This document shows positions 34,958-44,034 of a stretch of DNA of 64,000 bases, piece after piece. The position numbers and the translations under genes were made by a program. Origin of the DNA: UBA3937 sp050951585 (GTDB lineage Bacteria > Bacillota > Peptococcia > DRI-13 > DTU073); the NCBI GenBank assembly GCA_050951585.1, contig JBMNJI010000002.1, positions 1 through 64,000 on the forward strand, written 5' to 3'. The notes beneath the pieces are model-generated. The model did no database searches. It was not told the DNA's origin and saw only the letters and a list, made by a program, of their open reading frames with translations. Each line of letters begins with the position of its first letter. Within the stretch, counting starts at the first letter, position 1.

Positions 34958-36243
34958 TTCTGCGTTTGGTTATCTTCCGCCACCACTTTTTTAAGAGGCT
35001 GTGCGAGGTCGCCGCATACAAAAATCTGCTCGCATCCCATGCCGGTACGGGAACATGCCCGAGCGGCTTCTCCCTCCCGGCAAGCTACCGTGGTGTGCCT
35101 CTTTTCGCTATCCGCAGCCGCAAAATACAACAGGTCATGTTGCGCCACGATTTTCCCGTCCCGCCGCATCGTCTTAACCCCTGCCGCAAGGGCTTCCCGC
35201 AATTCACGCTCATGATGCACAGCCTGCCCGTTCACCGCCAAAAGGATATCCCCTGAACGCACCTGCGCTTTAGCTAACGGAGTGCCTGCCCACACATGAA
35301 GAAGCTTTAACCCTTCTTCCACCCCCACATAAAGGGGCCGCTCTCCCCTTTCTCTGCGCCGCTCCAGGTGGATAAGCGCCTCATGCCCCAGCGGCCCGAA
35401 CAGCGCCGCCGCATACGCAAACACCTTCACATGCCCTGCGGCAATAGCTAACAGGAGTAGCACAATACTGAACGCCGCCAATTCCCCCGCCGTCCGCCTG
35501 GTTTTCTCCCGGGGGGTGGTTGTGGTGGCGATATCGCCATAACCCAACACTGCCGGCACCGCCAACATGCTGTAAACCACCTCATTACCGTCTCCCACGC
35601 CGCTAAAACCTGCTTTAATTAACGGCCACCAGTCGGGCATATCGATTAACCCTTTCAGGACCTCCGGATCGGGATACAAGCCCGCAAAAAAGACCACCAA
35701 AGGTAGCGGCCAGAACTTTTGCAGGTTAAAGCCACCCACGACCTCGCCCCGGGGATTGGAAACATAAACGGGAAAAAGATAGATGCTCCCCGTCAAATAG
35801 ATCAGCAACGCCTCAATTAAATGTAAAACGGCCACCAGCGCCATGACCTGCGCCACACTAAACCCTTGTGGAAAACCAAACACCAAATGCAGTACGGAAA
35901 GCACGCCCCCCGCATACGCAAAACACAAAAAACGCTGTTGAATAAGCATTAAAACCAGCGCCGTAAAAAATAAGGAGAGTCCGCCCAGTTCATTCACCGA
36001 GACTCCCACGAATACAAGCAAAAGGCTCCCGATAAAGCCACCGCCTATGCCCGATAGAATGGCCAATAAAACAACACGCCGGATCAAATCTCCCGGCGTT
36101 TCAAACAAATAGCGCGAAGCAACCCCCATCTTGCGGTAGAGATTTACTACCACGGCGATAAATATCCAGAAAAACGGGTTCACGATGATGCTGATAAAGC
36201 TTTTGCCTATTAACGGTAAAAGTTCGCTTAATGGAAACATCAT
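34933..36243 (-). CDS. Polytopic membrane protein with C-terminal PDZ domain (MinJ-like)
   Basis: A 436-residue protein with about seven to eight hydrophobic segments in the first 300 residues and a PDZ domain after them (PLYVGVEEGLKLLHVWAGTP ... VRSGDILLAVNGQAVHHERE, about 310-360). The arrangement and position next to ctpA match Bacillus MinJ (YvjD), which links the Min system to DivIVA at division sites; orthology is inferred from synteny. The final residues (KKITTSTA) are encoded inside the terminator of the convergent plus-strand pair. Confidence 0.78.
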   Translation of the reverse strand: MMFPLSELLPLIGKSFISIIVNPFFWIFIAVVVNLYRKMGVASRYLFETPGDLIRRVVLLAILSGIGGGFIGSLLLVFVGVSVNELGGLSLFFTALVLMLIQQRFLCFAYAGGVLSVLHLVFGFPQGFSVAQVMALVAVLHLIEALLIYLTGSIYLFPVYVSNPRGEVVGGFNLQKFWPLPLVVFFAGLYPDPEVLKGLIDMPDWWPLIKAGFSGVGDGNEVVYSMLAVPAVLGYGDIATTTTPREKTRRTAGELAAFSIVLLLLAIAAGHVKVFAYAAALFGPLGHEALIHLERRRERGERPLYVGVEEGLKLLHVWAGTPLAKAQVRSGDILLAVNGQAVHHERELREALAAGVKTMRRDGKIVAQHDLLYFAAADSEKRHTTVACREGEAARACSRTGMGCEQIFVCGDLAQPLKKVVAEDNQTQKKITTSTA

Positions 36244-36252
36244 TTTTTCCCT

Positions 36253-37401
36253 TTACTTCATTTCACTAATTTGTTTCCGTAAAACTTCCACTGCTTTATT
36301 AAACTGCGTATCAACCGTATCGGTTTCTGATAAGACCACTTCAATATCCGGATGAATCCCTTCGGCCTGAATATCCACTTTTTTGGGGGTTAAATATTTT
36401 GCGGTGGTCAACTTAACCGCATCGCCGCCCCGCATCGGAATAAGCGCCTGTACCAGGGCCTTGCCGAATGACTTTTCGCCGATAATCATTCCGGTGCCAT
36501 GGTCCTTGATCGCCCCGGCCAGAACCTCTGAAGCACTCGCACTGCCTCCGTTAAGCAGAACAACCAAAGGCATCTTCAGCGGTTGCGGATTTTTATTCTC
36601 AATAGTTTCGGTCATGCCGAACTTATCGACAATATGCACAACCGGACCCTCCGGCAAGAAAAACTGCGCCATATTAATCGCCGATTCCAAATCTCCGCCC
36701 GGATTATCCCGCAGGTCCAAAATCAATCCCTTCACGCCCTGATCCAAAACCTCCTGTAAGTTATCGGCCAAGGCTTCATCAGTATTGCTGGCAAAAAGAT
36801 TAACCTGGATTACCCCTATTTGGTCCTCCTCCAGGACAAAATTCTCAACCGTCGGGAGGTCAATCACGGCTCTGACGATGTCAAATTCCCGCAGTTGCCC
36901 GTCACGCAGCACACTAATCTGCACCGAAGTGCCCGGCTCTCCGCGCATTTTGTTGACGGCTTCATCTATATCCATCTCACTGGTTAAATCGTCATTCACT
37001 TTATAGATGATGTCGCCCTTTTTCATCCCGGCCGCCTCCGCCGGGGTTTTTTCAATGACGGAAAAAACAACAAATCTGTCTGCCTCAACACCAACAGAGA
37101 CACCGATTCCCCCGATGGAGCCCTCGATATGATGCGCAAACTCCTCATATTCTTCCTTGTCCAGGTAGACGGAATAAGGATCCTCCAGGGATTTCACCAT
37201 GCCCCGTACTGCCCCGTCCATCATTTGATCAAGGGGAATATCATGCAGATATTGAGTTTTTACAATGGCCGCTACCTCCAACATTTTAGCGATGTTTTGA
37301 AAATTCGTAACAAAGAAGAAGCCTATGATTACTGTTACGGTAATGCTCAAACCAACCGCAACACGCCAGATACTGCGCACCCAGTTATTATTTGACCCCA
37401 A
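36253..37401 (-). CDS. C-terminal processing peptidase, S41 family (CtpA/CtpB)
   Basis: Membrane-anchored serine protease with a single N-terminal helix (about 12-35), a PDZ domain (about 100-175: GGIGVSVGVEADRFVVFSVI ... GDIIYKVNDD) and an S41 catalytic domain with GLILDLRDNPGGDLESAINM, VVLLNGGSASASEVLAGAIK (catalytic Ser) and GEKSFGKALVQ (catalytic Lys). In Bacillus CtpB cleaves SpoIVFA during sporulation. The start is TTG at 37401 with GAGGTG seven bases upstream. Ten bases separate it from the PDZ membrane protein gene. Confidence 0.92.
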   Translation of the reverse strand: MGSNNNWVRSIWRVAVGLSITVTVIIGFFFVTNFQNIAKMLEVAAIVKTQYLHDIPLDQMMDGAVRGMVKSLEDPYSVYLDKEEYEEFAHHIEGSIGGIGVSVGVEADRFVVFSVIEKTPAEAAGMKKGDIIYKVNDDLTSEMDIDEAVNKMRGEPGTSVQISVLRDGQLREFDIVRAVIDLPTVENFVLEEDQIGVIQVNLFASNTDEALADNLQEVLDQGVKGLILDLRDNPGGDLESAINMAQFFLPEGPVVHIVDKFGMTETIENKNPQPLKMPLVVLLNGGSASASEVLAGAIKDHGTGMIIGEKSFGKALVQALIPMRGGDAVKLTTAKYLTPKKVDIQAEGIHPDIEVVLSETDTVDTQFNKAVEVLRKQISEMK

Positions 37402-37536
37402 TTGTTTTCACCTCATTAAATAAGCAGTCCGCTCTTTCTGTTTCCCCTATCTCTAATTCATATGTCATCTCATTTTAGATTATTATTACCAAAAAGGCAA
37501 ATATTTTATTTAGCCGATTTATTCCCGCAAACCCTA

Positions 37537-38697
37537 CTACGGTTTTACATAATTGAGAGGATTCTGGGGCTCACCCTTCACCCGGATGATAAAATCCAAA
37601 TGGGGCCCTGTGCTCCAACCGGTGCTCCCAACTTTACCGATCTCGTCCCCTTTATATACTCTGTCTCCCACCTTTACTGAATACGCCGACAAATGAGAAT
37701 ACTGCGTGGAAATCTCCCCGCCGTGGTCGAGGATAATCGCCTTCCCGTAAGCGCCATTAGTCCCTACATACACAACCCGCCCGTTTTCGGAGGCGCGCAC
37801 GCTGGTTCCCGCTGGCGCCGGGATGTCAATCCCCGCATGAAATCTGTTCGTTTTAAGAATAGGATGAATCCGATAGCCAAAATAGGAGGAAATCCTACTG
37901 TGCCCGGGTACGGGCCAGCCCATCTTGCCGGTCCCCATATAGGCCTCTTTGTGACTCTCCTGCCATTCACGTATAAACTGATCCAGCTTTTTGCGTGCCT
38001 CATCCAATTCATCAAGGGAACGGAGCAATTCCTCCTTTTGCTCCTGAATCGATTTCAGCAAATTCCCTTTCTGACGGGACTGCAGCTCCATTTGCTTCTG
38101 CTTGCTTTCCTTCTGTTGTTGCAGGTCATACAATGTTTCCAGTTTCTCTTGTAGTTCCGCTTCTTTTTCCATGAGAACCCGCTTGGCCTCATTCAACTCT
38201 TTTAGTAATCTGGTATCATTCTCCGCAATCCTTTGCATAAAATCAAAACGGGTCAAAAAATCCGTCAGGCTGGTTGATTGCAGGACGACCTCCCAAAAAG
38301 TTACTCTGCCTTCCAGATAAATACCTCTCAGGCGGTTATTGAAATAATTTGTCCTCTCCTCAACGCGCCTGGTCCCCTCCTCAACTTCCTTCCGCGCTAC
38401 CTCCAAAAGCCCCTGGGTTGTTTGAATATTTGCTTTCAGAGTATCTACATCCTTTTCCAGGACATCGATATTATCCTCTAACTTCTTGATTTGTCCCAGG
38501 ACACTCTTCGCTTCCTTATCCTTCTGAGTGCACATTTGTTCATAGCGGGAAATCGCTTCATTGATTTCCTCTAATTCTTGCAACTTTTTTTCTATATCCG
38601 TTAAGGCAAAAAGGGGCTGAGATAGACAGAATAAGAATATTAGGAACAGTCCTCCTGCAATTACCGGGCATAAACTGTTTTTCTTCCCGCCACTCAT
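37537..38697 (-). CDS. Murein hydrolase activator/M23 peptidase with coiled coil (EnvC-like)
   Basis: Exported 386-residue protein: signal peptide (about 10-32), long coiled coil (about 33-250, Glu/Lys/Gln heptads) and a LytM/M23 domain (about 265-386) with FHAGIDIPAPAGTSVRA, VILDHGG-type strands, QYSHLSAY and STGPHLDF. The zinc ligands His/Asp (HAGID) and the HxH-type PHLDF are present, so it may be catalytically active, unlike E. coli EnvC. It follows ftsE-ftsX, whose products control such hydrolases at the septum, supporting a role in wall cleavage during division or sporulation. Confidence 0.88.
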   Translation of the reverse strand: MSGGKKNSLCPVIAGGLFLIFLFCLSQPLFALTDIEKKLQELEEINEAISRYEQMCTQKDKEAKSVLGQIKKLEDNIDVLEKDVDTLKANIQTTQGLLEVARKEVEEGTRRVEERTNYFNNRLRGIYLEGRVTFWEVVLQSTSLTDFLTRFDFMQRIAENDTRLLKELNEAKRVLMEKEAELQEKLETLYDLQQQKESKQKQMELQSRQKGNLLKSIQEQKEELLRSLDELDEARKKLDQFIREWQESHKEAYMGTGKMGWPVPGHSRISSYFGYRIHPILKTNRFHAGIDIPAPAGTSVRASENGRVVYVGTNGAYGKAIILDHGGEISTQYSHLSAYSVKVGDRVYKGDEIGKVGSTGWSTGPHLDFIIRVKGEPQNPLNYVKP

Positions 38698-38783
38698 TTT
38701 CGGCCCCCCTTTTCCTTTCTTACATTCCTTCTCTTTCCGTCCGTAATACTAATCTTTCAGTCACCATGCTGAAAATTAGACCT

Positions 38784-38826
38784 CCGGATGCCTCCCGAAT
38801 CACTCCCGGATGCCTGAATGCCTCCG
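38784..38826. repeat. Imperfect repeats after the ftsX stop
   Basis: CCGGATGCCT occurs twice and GATGCCTCC/GAATGCCTCCGGAATCA-type blocks recur in the 130-bp spacer between ftsX and the M23 gene. The last block runs close to the ftsX stop (38830). No terminator is apparent in this spacer. Confidence 0.7.
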
Positions 38827-38829
38827 GAA

Positions 38830-39717
38830 TCAGACCTTCAGAAAACGGCGCAGGCTAATGGCACTGCCCACAGCCCCTAAAGCCGTGCCAATCAATAACA
38901 AGCTCTTAAAAACAAGCCAGATTTGTGCTTCATCCTGTAAAATAGGCATGAAATTCAGGGTTACCAGGACATTCTGCACAAGTTGATTGTAGATTAGCTG
39001 TAAGGCAAAGATCGCCAGCCCGGCCCCGATCAATCCGATAATCATGCCCTCCAAAAAGAAAGGCCAGCGAATAAACCAGTTCGTCGCTCCCACCAGCTTC
39101 ATAATCCCGATCGCTTTGCGACGCGCAAACACCGTCAGTCTGATTGTTGTCGCAATCAGGAAAACTGCGGCTAAGCCTATGGCAAATACCAGCACTATCC
39201 CCGCTGTTCGTAGCCAGTGGGTAAGCGCCAGCAATTTCTCCACCATTCCCTGCCCGTATCTGACCGTTTCCACGGCGGCGATTTTTTCGATTTCCTGCGC
39301 AATCCTGGGGACATCCTCCGCTACTTCCGCTTTCACACAATACATATCCGGAAGAGGGTTTGTCTCCCCTAAGGTATCGACAATATCGGTGCCCTCCCCG
39401 AAACGATCCTGCAAGCCCTGCAGTCCTTCCTCCTTGGGCACAAAAGTAACCTTGGCCACCCCGTCTACACCTTCAAATTCCCGCCGCAGATTAAGGGCCT
39501 CTTCCCGGGTTACCTCTTGTTTCAGATAGGCATTGATCTCTAACTCCGACTCCATCGCCACAGCCATGTTCTCCGAATTCAAAACCAACAGCCAGGCACT
39601 GCCTAAGATAAGTAAGGAAATCGCCATAGTGGCAATGGAGGCCATTGTCATTAACGCATTCCGGCGCATCGAATGGAACGCATCACGAAATGCGTACCGA
39701 ATACTACTTAATTTCAT
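38830..39717 (-). CDS. ftsX: Cell division protein FtsX
   Basis: ABC-transporter-like membrane partner of FtsE that activates peptidoglycan hydrolases. The 295-residue protein has a basic cytoplasmic N-terminus (RYAFRDAFHSMRRNALMTMA), a first TM helix (about 22-45), a large extracytoplasmic loop (about 46-165) and three C-terminal TM helices (about 170-195, 215-245, 268-288). Start ATG overlaps the ftsE stop by four bases (ATGA). Confidence 0.94.
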   Translation of the reverse strand: MKLSSIRYAFRDAFHSMRRNALMTMASIATMAISLLILGSAWLLVLNSENMAVAMESELEINAYLKQEVTREEALNLRREFEGVDGVAKVTFVPKEEGLQGLQDRFGEGTDIVDTLGETNPLPDMYCVKAEVAEDVPRIAQEIEKIAAVETVRYGQGMVEKLLALTHWLRTAGIVLVFAIGLAAVFLIATTIRLTVFARRKAIGIMKLVGATNWFIRWPFFLEGMIIGLIGAGLAIFALQLIYNQLVQNVLVTLNFMPILQDEAQIWLVFKSLLLIGTALGAVGSAISLRRFLKV

Positions 39718-40400
39718 ATCCCGTACTCTCCCCTTTCCTCGTCGCGTACAATAAACCCGTTAGAAAGGGCGACCACCCGCTTTTTCATAAAGTTGACCAT
39801 GTCCCGGTCATGGGTAGCGGCAATAACGGTAGTTCCCCGTTGATTAATTGCTTTCAGCAGGTTCATTACCTCCAGCGAGCTTTTGGGATCCAGATTCCCC
39901 GTAGGCTCATCGGCAATTACTATTAAAGGATCATTCACTACCGCTCTGGCGATACACACCCGTTGTTGCTGCCCGCCGGAAAGCTGGTGCGGATAAGCAT
40001 TTATTTTTTCTTTTAACCCGACCATTTCCAGTACCGCCGGAACCCGTTCCTTGATCTCATAGGTCGGCAGTTCAATCGCCTCCATCGCGAAGGCCACATT
40101 TTCGTATACTGTCCTGTCCATCAACAAACGGAAATCCTGAAAAACAAAGCCGATTTTACGGCGATAATAGGGAATCTCCCTGCCTTTTAACCTCAGCAAA
40201 CTACGATCATCCACCATGATCTGCCCTTTTGTGGGAAGCTCCTCTCGAATAAGCAGGCGGGTCAAAGTAGACTTGCCTGCCCCACTGGGACCGACCAGGA
40301 AAACAAAATCGCCCCGTTTAATATGTAAATTTATATCTTTAAGAGCTTCGACTTCAACTTCTCCAAAATATGTTTTAGATACATTAAACAACTGAATCAT
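39714..40400 (-). CDS. ftsE: Cell division ATP-binding protein FtsE
   Basis: ABC ATPase driving FtsX conformational change at the division site. The 228-residue protein has Walker A GPSGAGKST, Q-loop FQDFRLL, signature LSGGQQQRV, Walker B VIADEPTGNLD and the H-loop ATHDRDMV. The ATG at 40400 (MIQLFNVSKTYFGEVEVEAL) matches the family start and has GGAGGG upstream; the frame extends 21 codons further without support. Coupled to ftsX. Confidence 0.95.
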   Translation of the reverse strand: MIQLFNVSKTYFGEVEVEALKDINLHIKRGDFVFLVGPSGAGKSTLTRLLIREELPTKGQIMVDDRSLLRLKGREIPYYRRKIGFVFQDFRLLMDRTVYENVAFAMEAIELPTYEIKERVPAVLEMVGLKEKINAYPHQLSGGQQQRVCIARAVVNDPLIVIADEPTGNLDPKSSLEVMNLLKAINQRGTTVIAATHDRDMVNFMKKRVVALSNGFIVRDEERGEYGI

Positions 40401-40507
40401 ACCTTCACTCCCTCCACTTTTCTTACTTCGACAAACGGAAAAGAATCCCTGCTGGAAATTCACTACAAATTACAGTTTCTGTACAACAAATCAAACCCCC
40501 AATATGA

Positions 40508-40552
40508 CGCAAACAAGCCTGTTTAACAGGCTTGTTAAACAGGCTTGTTTTG
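40508..40552. repeat. Competing hairpin arms (AACAAGCCTG / CAGGCTTGTT)
   Basis: The arm CAGGCTTG occurs twice in direct repeat (40527-40534 and 40540-40547) with one complementary arm CAAGCCTG (about 40513-40520), so two mutually exclusive hairpins can form. The elements lie upstream of ftsE. Confidence 0.75.
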
Positions 40553-40562
40553 TGCTGGGTAA

Positions 40563-40604
40563 AACAAAAATTCTCAGCGTTTTCACACACCAAGAATTTT
40601 TGTT
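40563..40604. terminator. Twelve-base inverted repeat, terminator-like
   Basis: AACAAAAATTCT and AGAATTTTTGTT form a perfect stem with a loop of about 18 bases. On the minus strand the right arm ends in TTTTTGTTTTAC, resembling a terminator for transcripts passing the tkt terminator. Confidence 0.55.
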
Positions 40605-40774
40605 GTTCCGATTTAATTTTGGGAAAAAATCACCGCAAAACGCTTGCTAAATTCCGGTTATTTCCATTTTAAATCAGCGGATGTAATTTTTGCAACCCAC
40701 ACCTGTTTTATACATCATTTCCTCAATTCGGTATAAACCACCTTTTCCCTGCAACATATTTTATTTTTTGCAAG

Positions 40775-40815
40775 AAAATAACCACATCAGGATTTATGAT
40801 CCTCCGTGGTTATTT
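40775..40815 (-). terminator. Terminator of the transketolase genes
   Basis: AATAACCAC / GTGGTTATT stem enclosing a smaller AGGAT/ATCCT hairpin, followed on the minus strand by TTTTCTTGC. It is about 40 bases after the tkt C-terminal stop. Confidence 0.8.
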
Positions 40816-40852
40816 ACATGCTTGTGCATATGCTTAATTCATCTGCTTAAAG

Positions 40853-41788
40853 CTATTTTCTTTTTATTACCCGCTGAACGGCTTCCTTAATCTCCTTCTT
40901 CGTCAGCCCATATTTCTCCAGCAGCTCTTGCGGTTTGCCGGATTCACCGAAGGTATCCCTGACCCCGATCCGCTCCATCGGCACCGGAGCATTTTCCACC
41001 AGATACTCGGCGACGGCACTGCCTAAACCGCCAATAATGCTATGTTCCTCCGCCGTCACAATCGCACCTGTTTCCTGCGCCGCCCGCAGCACCGCTTGTT
41101 CATCCAACGGCTTAATCGTCGGCATATTGACAACCCGCACCTTAATCCCTTCCGCGGCCAATTCCTCTGCCGCCAGCAGACTCTCCGCCACCATGATGCC
41201 ACAGGCGAAAATGGTCGCGTCACGGCCGTCCCGCAACTGAGCAGACACCCCAATCTTAAATTCGTGCTCCTCCCCGAAAATCACCGGAACCGCCGAACGG
41301 CCCAGGCGCAGATAAGCTGGTCCGTCATATTTTGCCGCCGCAAAAACAGCTTTCTCCGCTTCGATCCCATCCGCCGGAACAATCACCGTCATGTTGGGCA
41401 GAGAACGCATAATCGAAATATCCACAATCGCCTGATGCGTAGCGCCGTCTTCCCCTACCGTCAAACCGGCATGACTGGCCGCAACCTTCACATTTAGCTT
41501 CGGATATGCAATCGAATTGCGGATCTGTTCAAAGGCCCGGCCTGTTGCAAAAATAGCAAAGGTACTGGCGAAGACCGTTTTGCCCGCTGCGGCTAAACCT
41601 GCTGCCGTCCCCATCAGACTGGCTTCCGCTATGCCCATGTTAAAAAACCTTTCGGGATAATGCTTGCAGAACTCATAAGACTTCGTCGACTTGGCCAAAT
41701 CGGCGTCCAGCACAACCACATCAGGCTGTTCCGCTCCCAACTTTGCTAATGCTTTTCCGTATCCATCACGCGTTGCCATCTTTTCCAT
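40853..41788 (-). CDS. Transketolase, C-terminal subunit
   Basis: Second half of a split transketolase (pyrimidine-binding and C-terminal domains), 311 residues. Visible are the FFNMGIAEASLMGTAAGLAA region with the cofactor-contacting Glu, and the C-terminal TAEEHSIIGGLGSAVAEYL. With the N-terminal half it makes a heteromeric thiamine-diphosphate enzyme exchanging two-carbon units in the pentose phosphate pathway. Split transketolases are common in Clostridia and archaea. Start ATG behind GGAGGAAG; 15 bases after the N-terminal half. Confidence 0.93.
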   Translation of the reverse strand: MEKMATRDGYGKALAKLGAEQPDVVVLDADLAKSTKSYEFCKHYPERFFNMGIAEASLMGTAAGLAAAGKTVFASTFAIFATGRAFEQIRNSIAYPKLNVKVAASHAGLTVGEDGATHQAIVDISIMRSLPNMTVIVPADGIEAEKAVFAAAKYDGPAYLRLGRSAVPVIFGEEHEFKIGVSAQLRDGRDATIFACGIMVAESLLAAEELAAEGIKVRVVNMPTIKPLDEQAVLRAAQETGAIVTAEEHSIIGGLGSAVAEYLVENAPVPMERIGVRDTFGESGKPQELLEKYGLTKKEIKEAVQRVIKRK

Positions 41789-41803
41789 TGTTTCTTCCTC
41801 CTA

Positions 41804-42625
41804 CTAAGCAAGCTCGGCGAGAGCCTGTTCCGCTTGCTCCCTACTTGGCGCATTACCATGCCAGCCCACCTGGTTTTCCATAAACGATACCCCTTTACCC
41901 TTTACGGTATCAGCAATAATCATCGTCGGCTTATCCTTAACCTTTTTGGCTGCTTCGACCGCCGCCGCAATCTCGGCAAAGGAATGACCGTTAATCCTTT
42001 CCACATGCCAGCCGAAGGCTTTAAACTTTTCATCCACCGGCTCCGGAGACATTACCTCGGTAACGGGTCCGTCAATCTGCAGGCCATTGTGATCCAAAAA
42101 AGCAATCAGATTATCCAGCTGATAATGGGCTGCGGCCATGGCCGCTTCCCAGACCTGCCCCTCTTCAATCTCGCCATCCCCTAAAACAACGAAAACACGG
42201 TAATCCTTTTGATCCAGTTTGCCGGCCAGCCCCATCCCAACTGCCGCCGAGATGCCTTGTCCCAAAGAACCGGTCGACATATCCACCCCGGGGACCTTCT
42301 TCATATCCGGATGCCCCTGTAAAGAACTGTTCAGCTTCCTGAGGGAAAGCAACTCCTCCCTGGGGAAAAAGCCTCTCCCGGCCAGAGCCGCATAAAGGGC
42401 CGGCGCGGCATGGCCTTTGCTCATGACAAAACGATCGCGGTCACTCCAGCCCGGGTTTTGGGGATCTAGCCGCATCTCCGCAAAGTATAGATAGGTCATT
42501 ATTTCCACCGTCGAAAGAGACCCCCCCGGATGTCCTGAACCGGCCTCCGCCAGCATGGAGATAATATCGCGCCGCATTTGCCGCGCTGTCTGGGCCAACT
42601 TTTCTTCGTTGATTGTATTTTTCAT
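41804..42625 (-). CDS. Transketolase, N-terminal subunit
   Basis: First half of a split transketolase carrying the thiamine diphosphate-binding motif GDGEIEEGQVWEAAMAAAHY with a downstream Asn (LDNLIAFLDHNGLQ). Also present are SGHPGGSLS, SKGHAAPALYAAL and DMSTGSLGQGISAAVGMG, which contact cofactor and substrate. 273 residues from the Met at 42625, which has GGAGG ten bases upstream; a Met two codons earlier is only four bases from it. Confidence 0.94.
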   Translation of the reverse strand: MKNTINEEKLAQTARQMRRDIISMLAEAGSGHPGGSLSTVEIMTYLYFAEMRLDPQNPGWSDRDRFVMSKGHAAPALYAALAGRGFFPREELLSLRKLNSSLQGHPDMKKVPGVDMSTGSLGQGISAAVGMGLAGKLDQKDYRVFVVLGDGEIEEGQVWEAAMAAAHYQLDNLIAFLDHNGLQIDGPVTEVMSPEPVDEKFKAFGWHVERINGHSFAEIAAAVEAAKKVKDKPTMIIADTVKGKGVSFMENQVGWHGNAPSREQAEQALAELA

Positions 42626-42726
42626 CAACATTTAACCTCCTAACATATCCAAGATGCATTACATTCAAATATATACAACTGTGCTATCCACATTCAGCTG
42701 TGCCGTTATTTAATATATGTGGCTTT

Positions 42727-43894
42727 CTATTGCCCCCGGGCCGCCATTAAGCGCAAATATGCATCAATAAACAGATCCAAATCGCCATCCATTACCGCGT
42801 CTACATTGCCTACCTCCGTATTGGTCCGGTGATCCTTCACCATACTGTAGGGATGAAAAACGTAGGAACGGATTTGGCTTCCCCAGCCTATTTCATGCTG
42901 TTCCCCCCGGATATTATCCAGCTCTTTTTCCTGTTCCTGCCGTTTTAATTCCAATAACTTCGCTTTTAAGATTTTCTCACACGATGCCCGGTTGAAAATC
43001 TGGGAGCGTTCGTTTTGACACTGAACCACTATCCCGGTCGGAAGATGGGTCATCCGCACCGCCGAATCGGTTTTATTGACGTGCTGACCACCCGCTCCGC
43101 CGGAACGGTATGTATCTACTTTTATTTCTTCCCAGTTTAACTCAATTTCATCGGCATCTTCATCCACTTCCGGCAAGATATCCACGGCGGAAAAAGAAGT
43201 GTGCCGCCGTCCCGAAGCATCAAAGGGGGAAATGCGCACCAAACGGTGCACGCCTTTTTCCGCTTTTAAATGACCATACGCATTTTCGCCTTTAATGAGC
43301 AAGGTGGCGCTTTTCACTCCCGCTTCATCACCCGGCAAATAATCCAGCATCTCCACACTAAAGCCTTTCCTTTCAGCCCAGCGGGTATACATTCTCAGGA
43401 GCATCTCGGTCCAGTCCTGAGACTCCGTGCCTCCTGCCCCCGGATGAAGGGAAAGAATCGCATTCCCATTATCGTATTTATCACTGAACAATAATTGTCT
43501 CTCTAACTCCTCAAGGATTTCCCCAAAGCTTTTCAGCGCCGCTTCAGCCTCGCTGAAGTATGCTTCGGCTGTCTCCGCCGGGCTGTCCTCACCGTTGTCC
43601 TTTAAAGATGTTCCGGTCAGCTCCCCACTCTCGAAGCCTAATTCATAAAAAACCTCGGCATCCTCATACTTACTGTTTAATTCATGAAAACTACGCAGTT
43701 TGTCCTTCAAAACGGTCACCTTCTGCGCCACCTTCTGCGCTTTCTCCGGATCATTCCAAAAGTCAGGTGCCGTCATCTGCTCCTCTAATTCCCCGATCAA
43801 CTGCTCTTTGCCGGAGATGTCAAAGAGACCCCCTTAGTTTTTCCAGTCTGATTCTCGCTTTTTCCAATTCCCGTTTAAGATCTATCGTCGCCAT
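42727..43894 (-). CDS. prfB: Peptide chain release factor 2 with programmed +1 frameshift
   Basis: Recognises UGA/UAA stop codons. Translation starts at ATG 43894 (AAGGAG nine bases upstream), reads 24 codons, and meets an in-frame TGA at 43820-43822 in the context AGGGGG-TCT-CTT-TGA-C. This is the classical RF2 autoregulatory site: an internal Shine-Dalgarno-like AGGGGG, a slippery CTT and a UGA, where a +1 shift continues as GAC. The downstream frame encodes the rest, with GGQ in SGGAGGQHVNKTDSA and the stop-recognition region nearby (SPFDASGRRHTSF). Total about 388 residues; an extra acidic segment (about residues 85-110) lengthens it relative to common RF2. Confidence 0.95.
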
Positions 43895-44034
43895 TTCTCT
43901 TTACTCCTTTTTGGCTTTACCCTGCATTTTCTTACTGCCCCTATTATACACCGTATTTGCTTTCGATTGCACTATTCTGCACGGCACTGATTCGGCGCAC
44001 TGCTACAACTCCCGACCCGGCATCCCGTGTGCCG

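Larger units (their letters stand above)
40464..40852. other. Gene-free ftsE-tkt spacer with structured inverted repeats
   Basis: About 390 bases without a convincing gene. It holds two structured elements, one of them a terminator-like hairpin (40563-40604), the tkt terminator (40775-40815), and the upstream region of ftsE. A weak sigma-A-like TTGATT-16-TAATTT is seen on the minus strand near 40470-40500. Confidence 0.6.
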
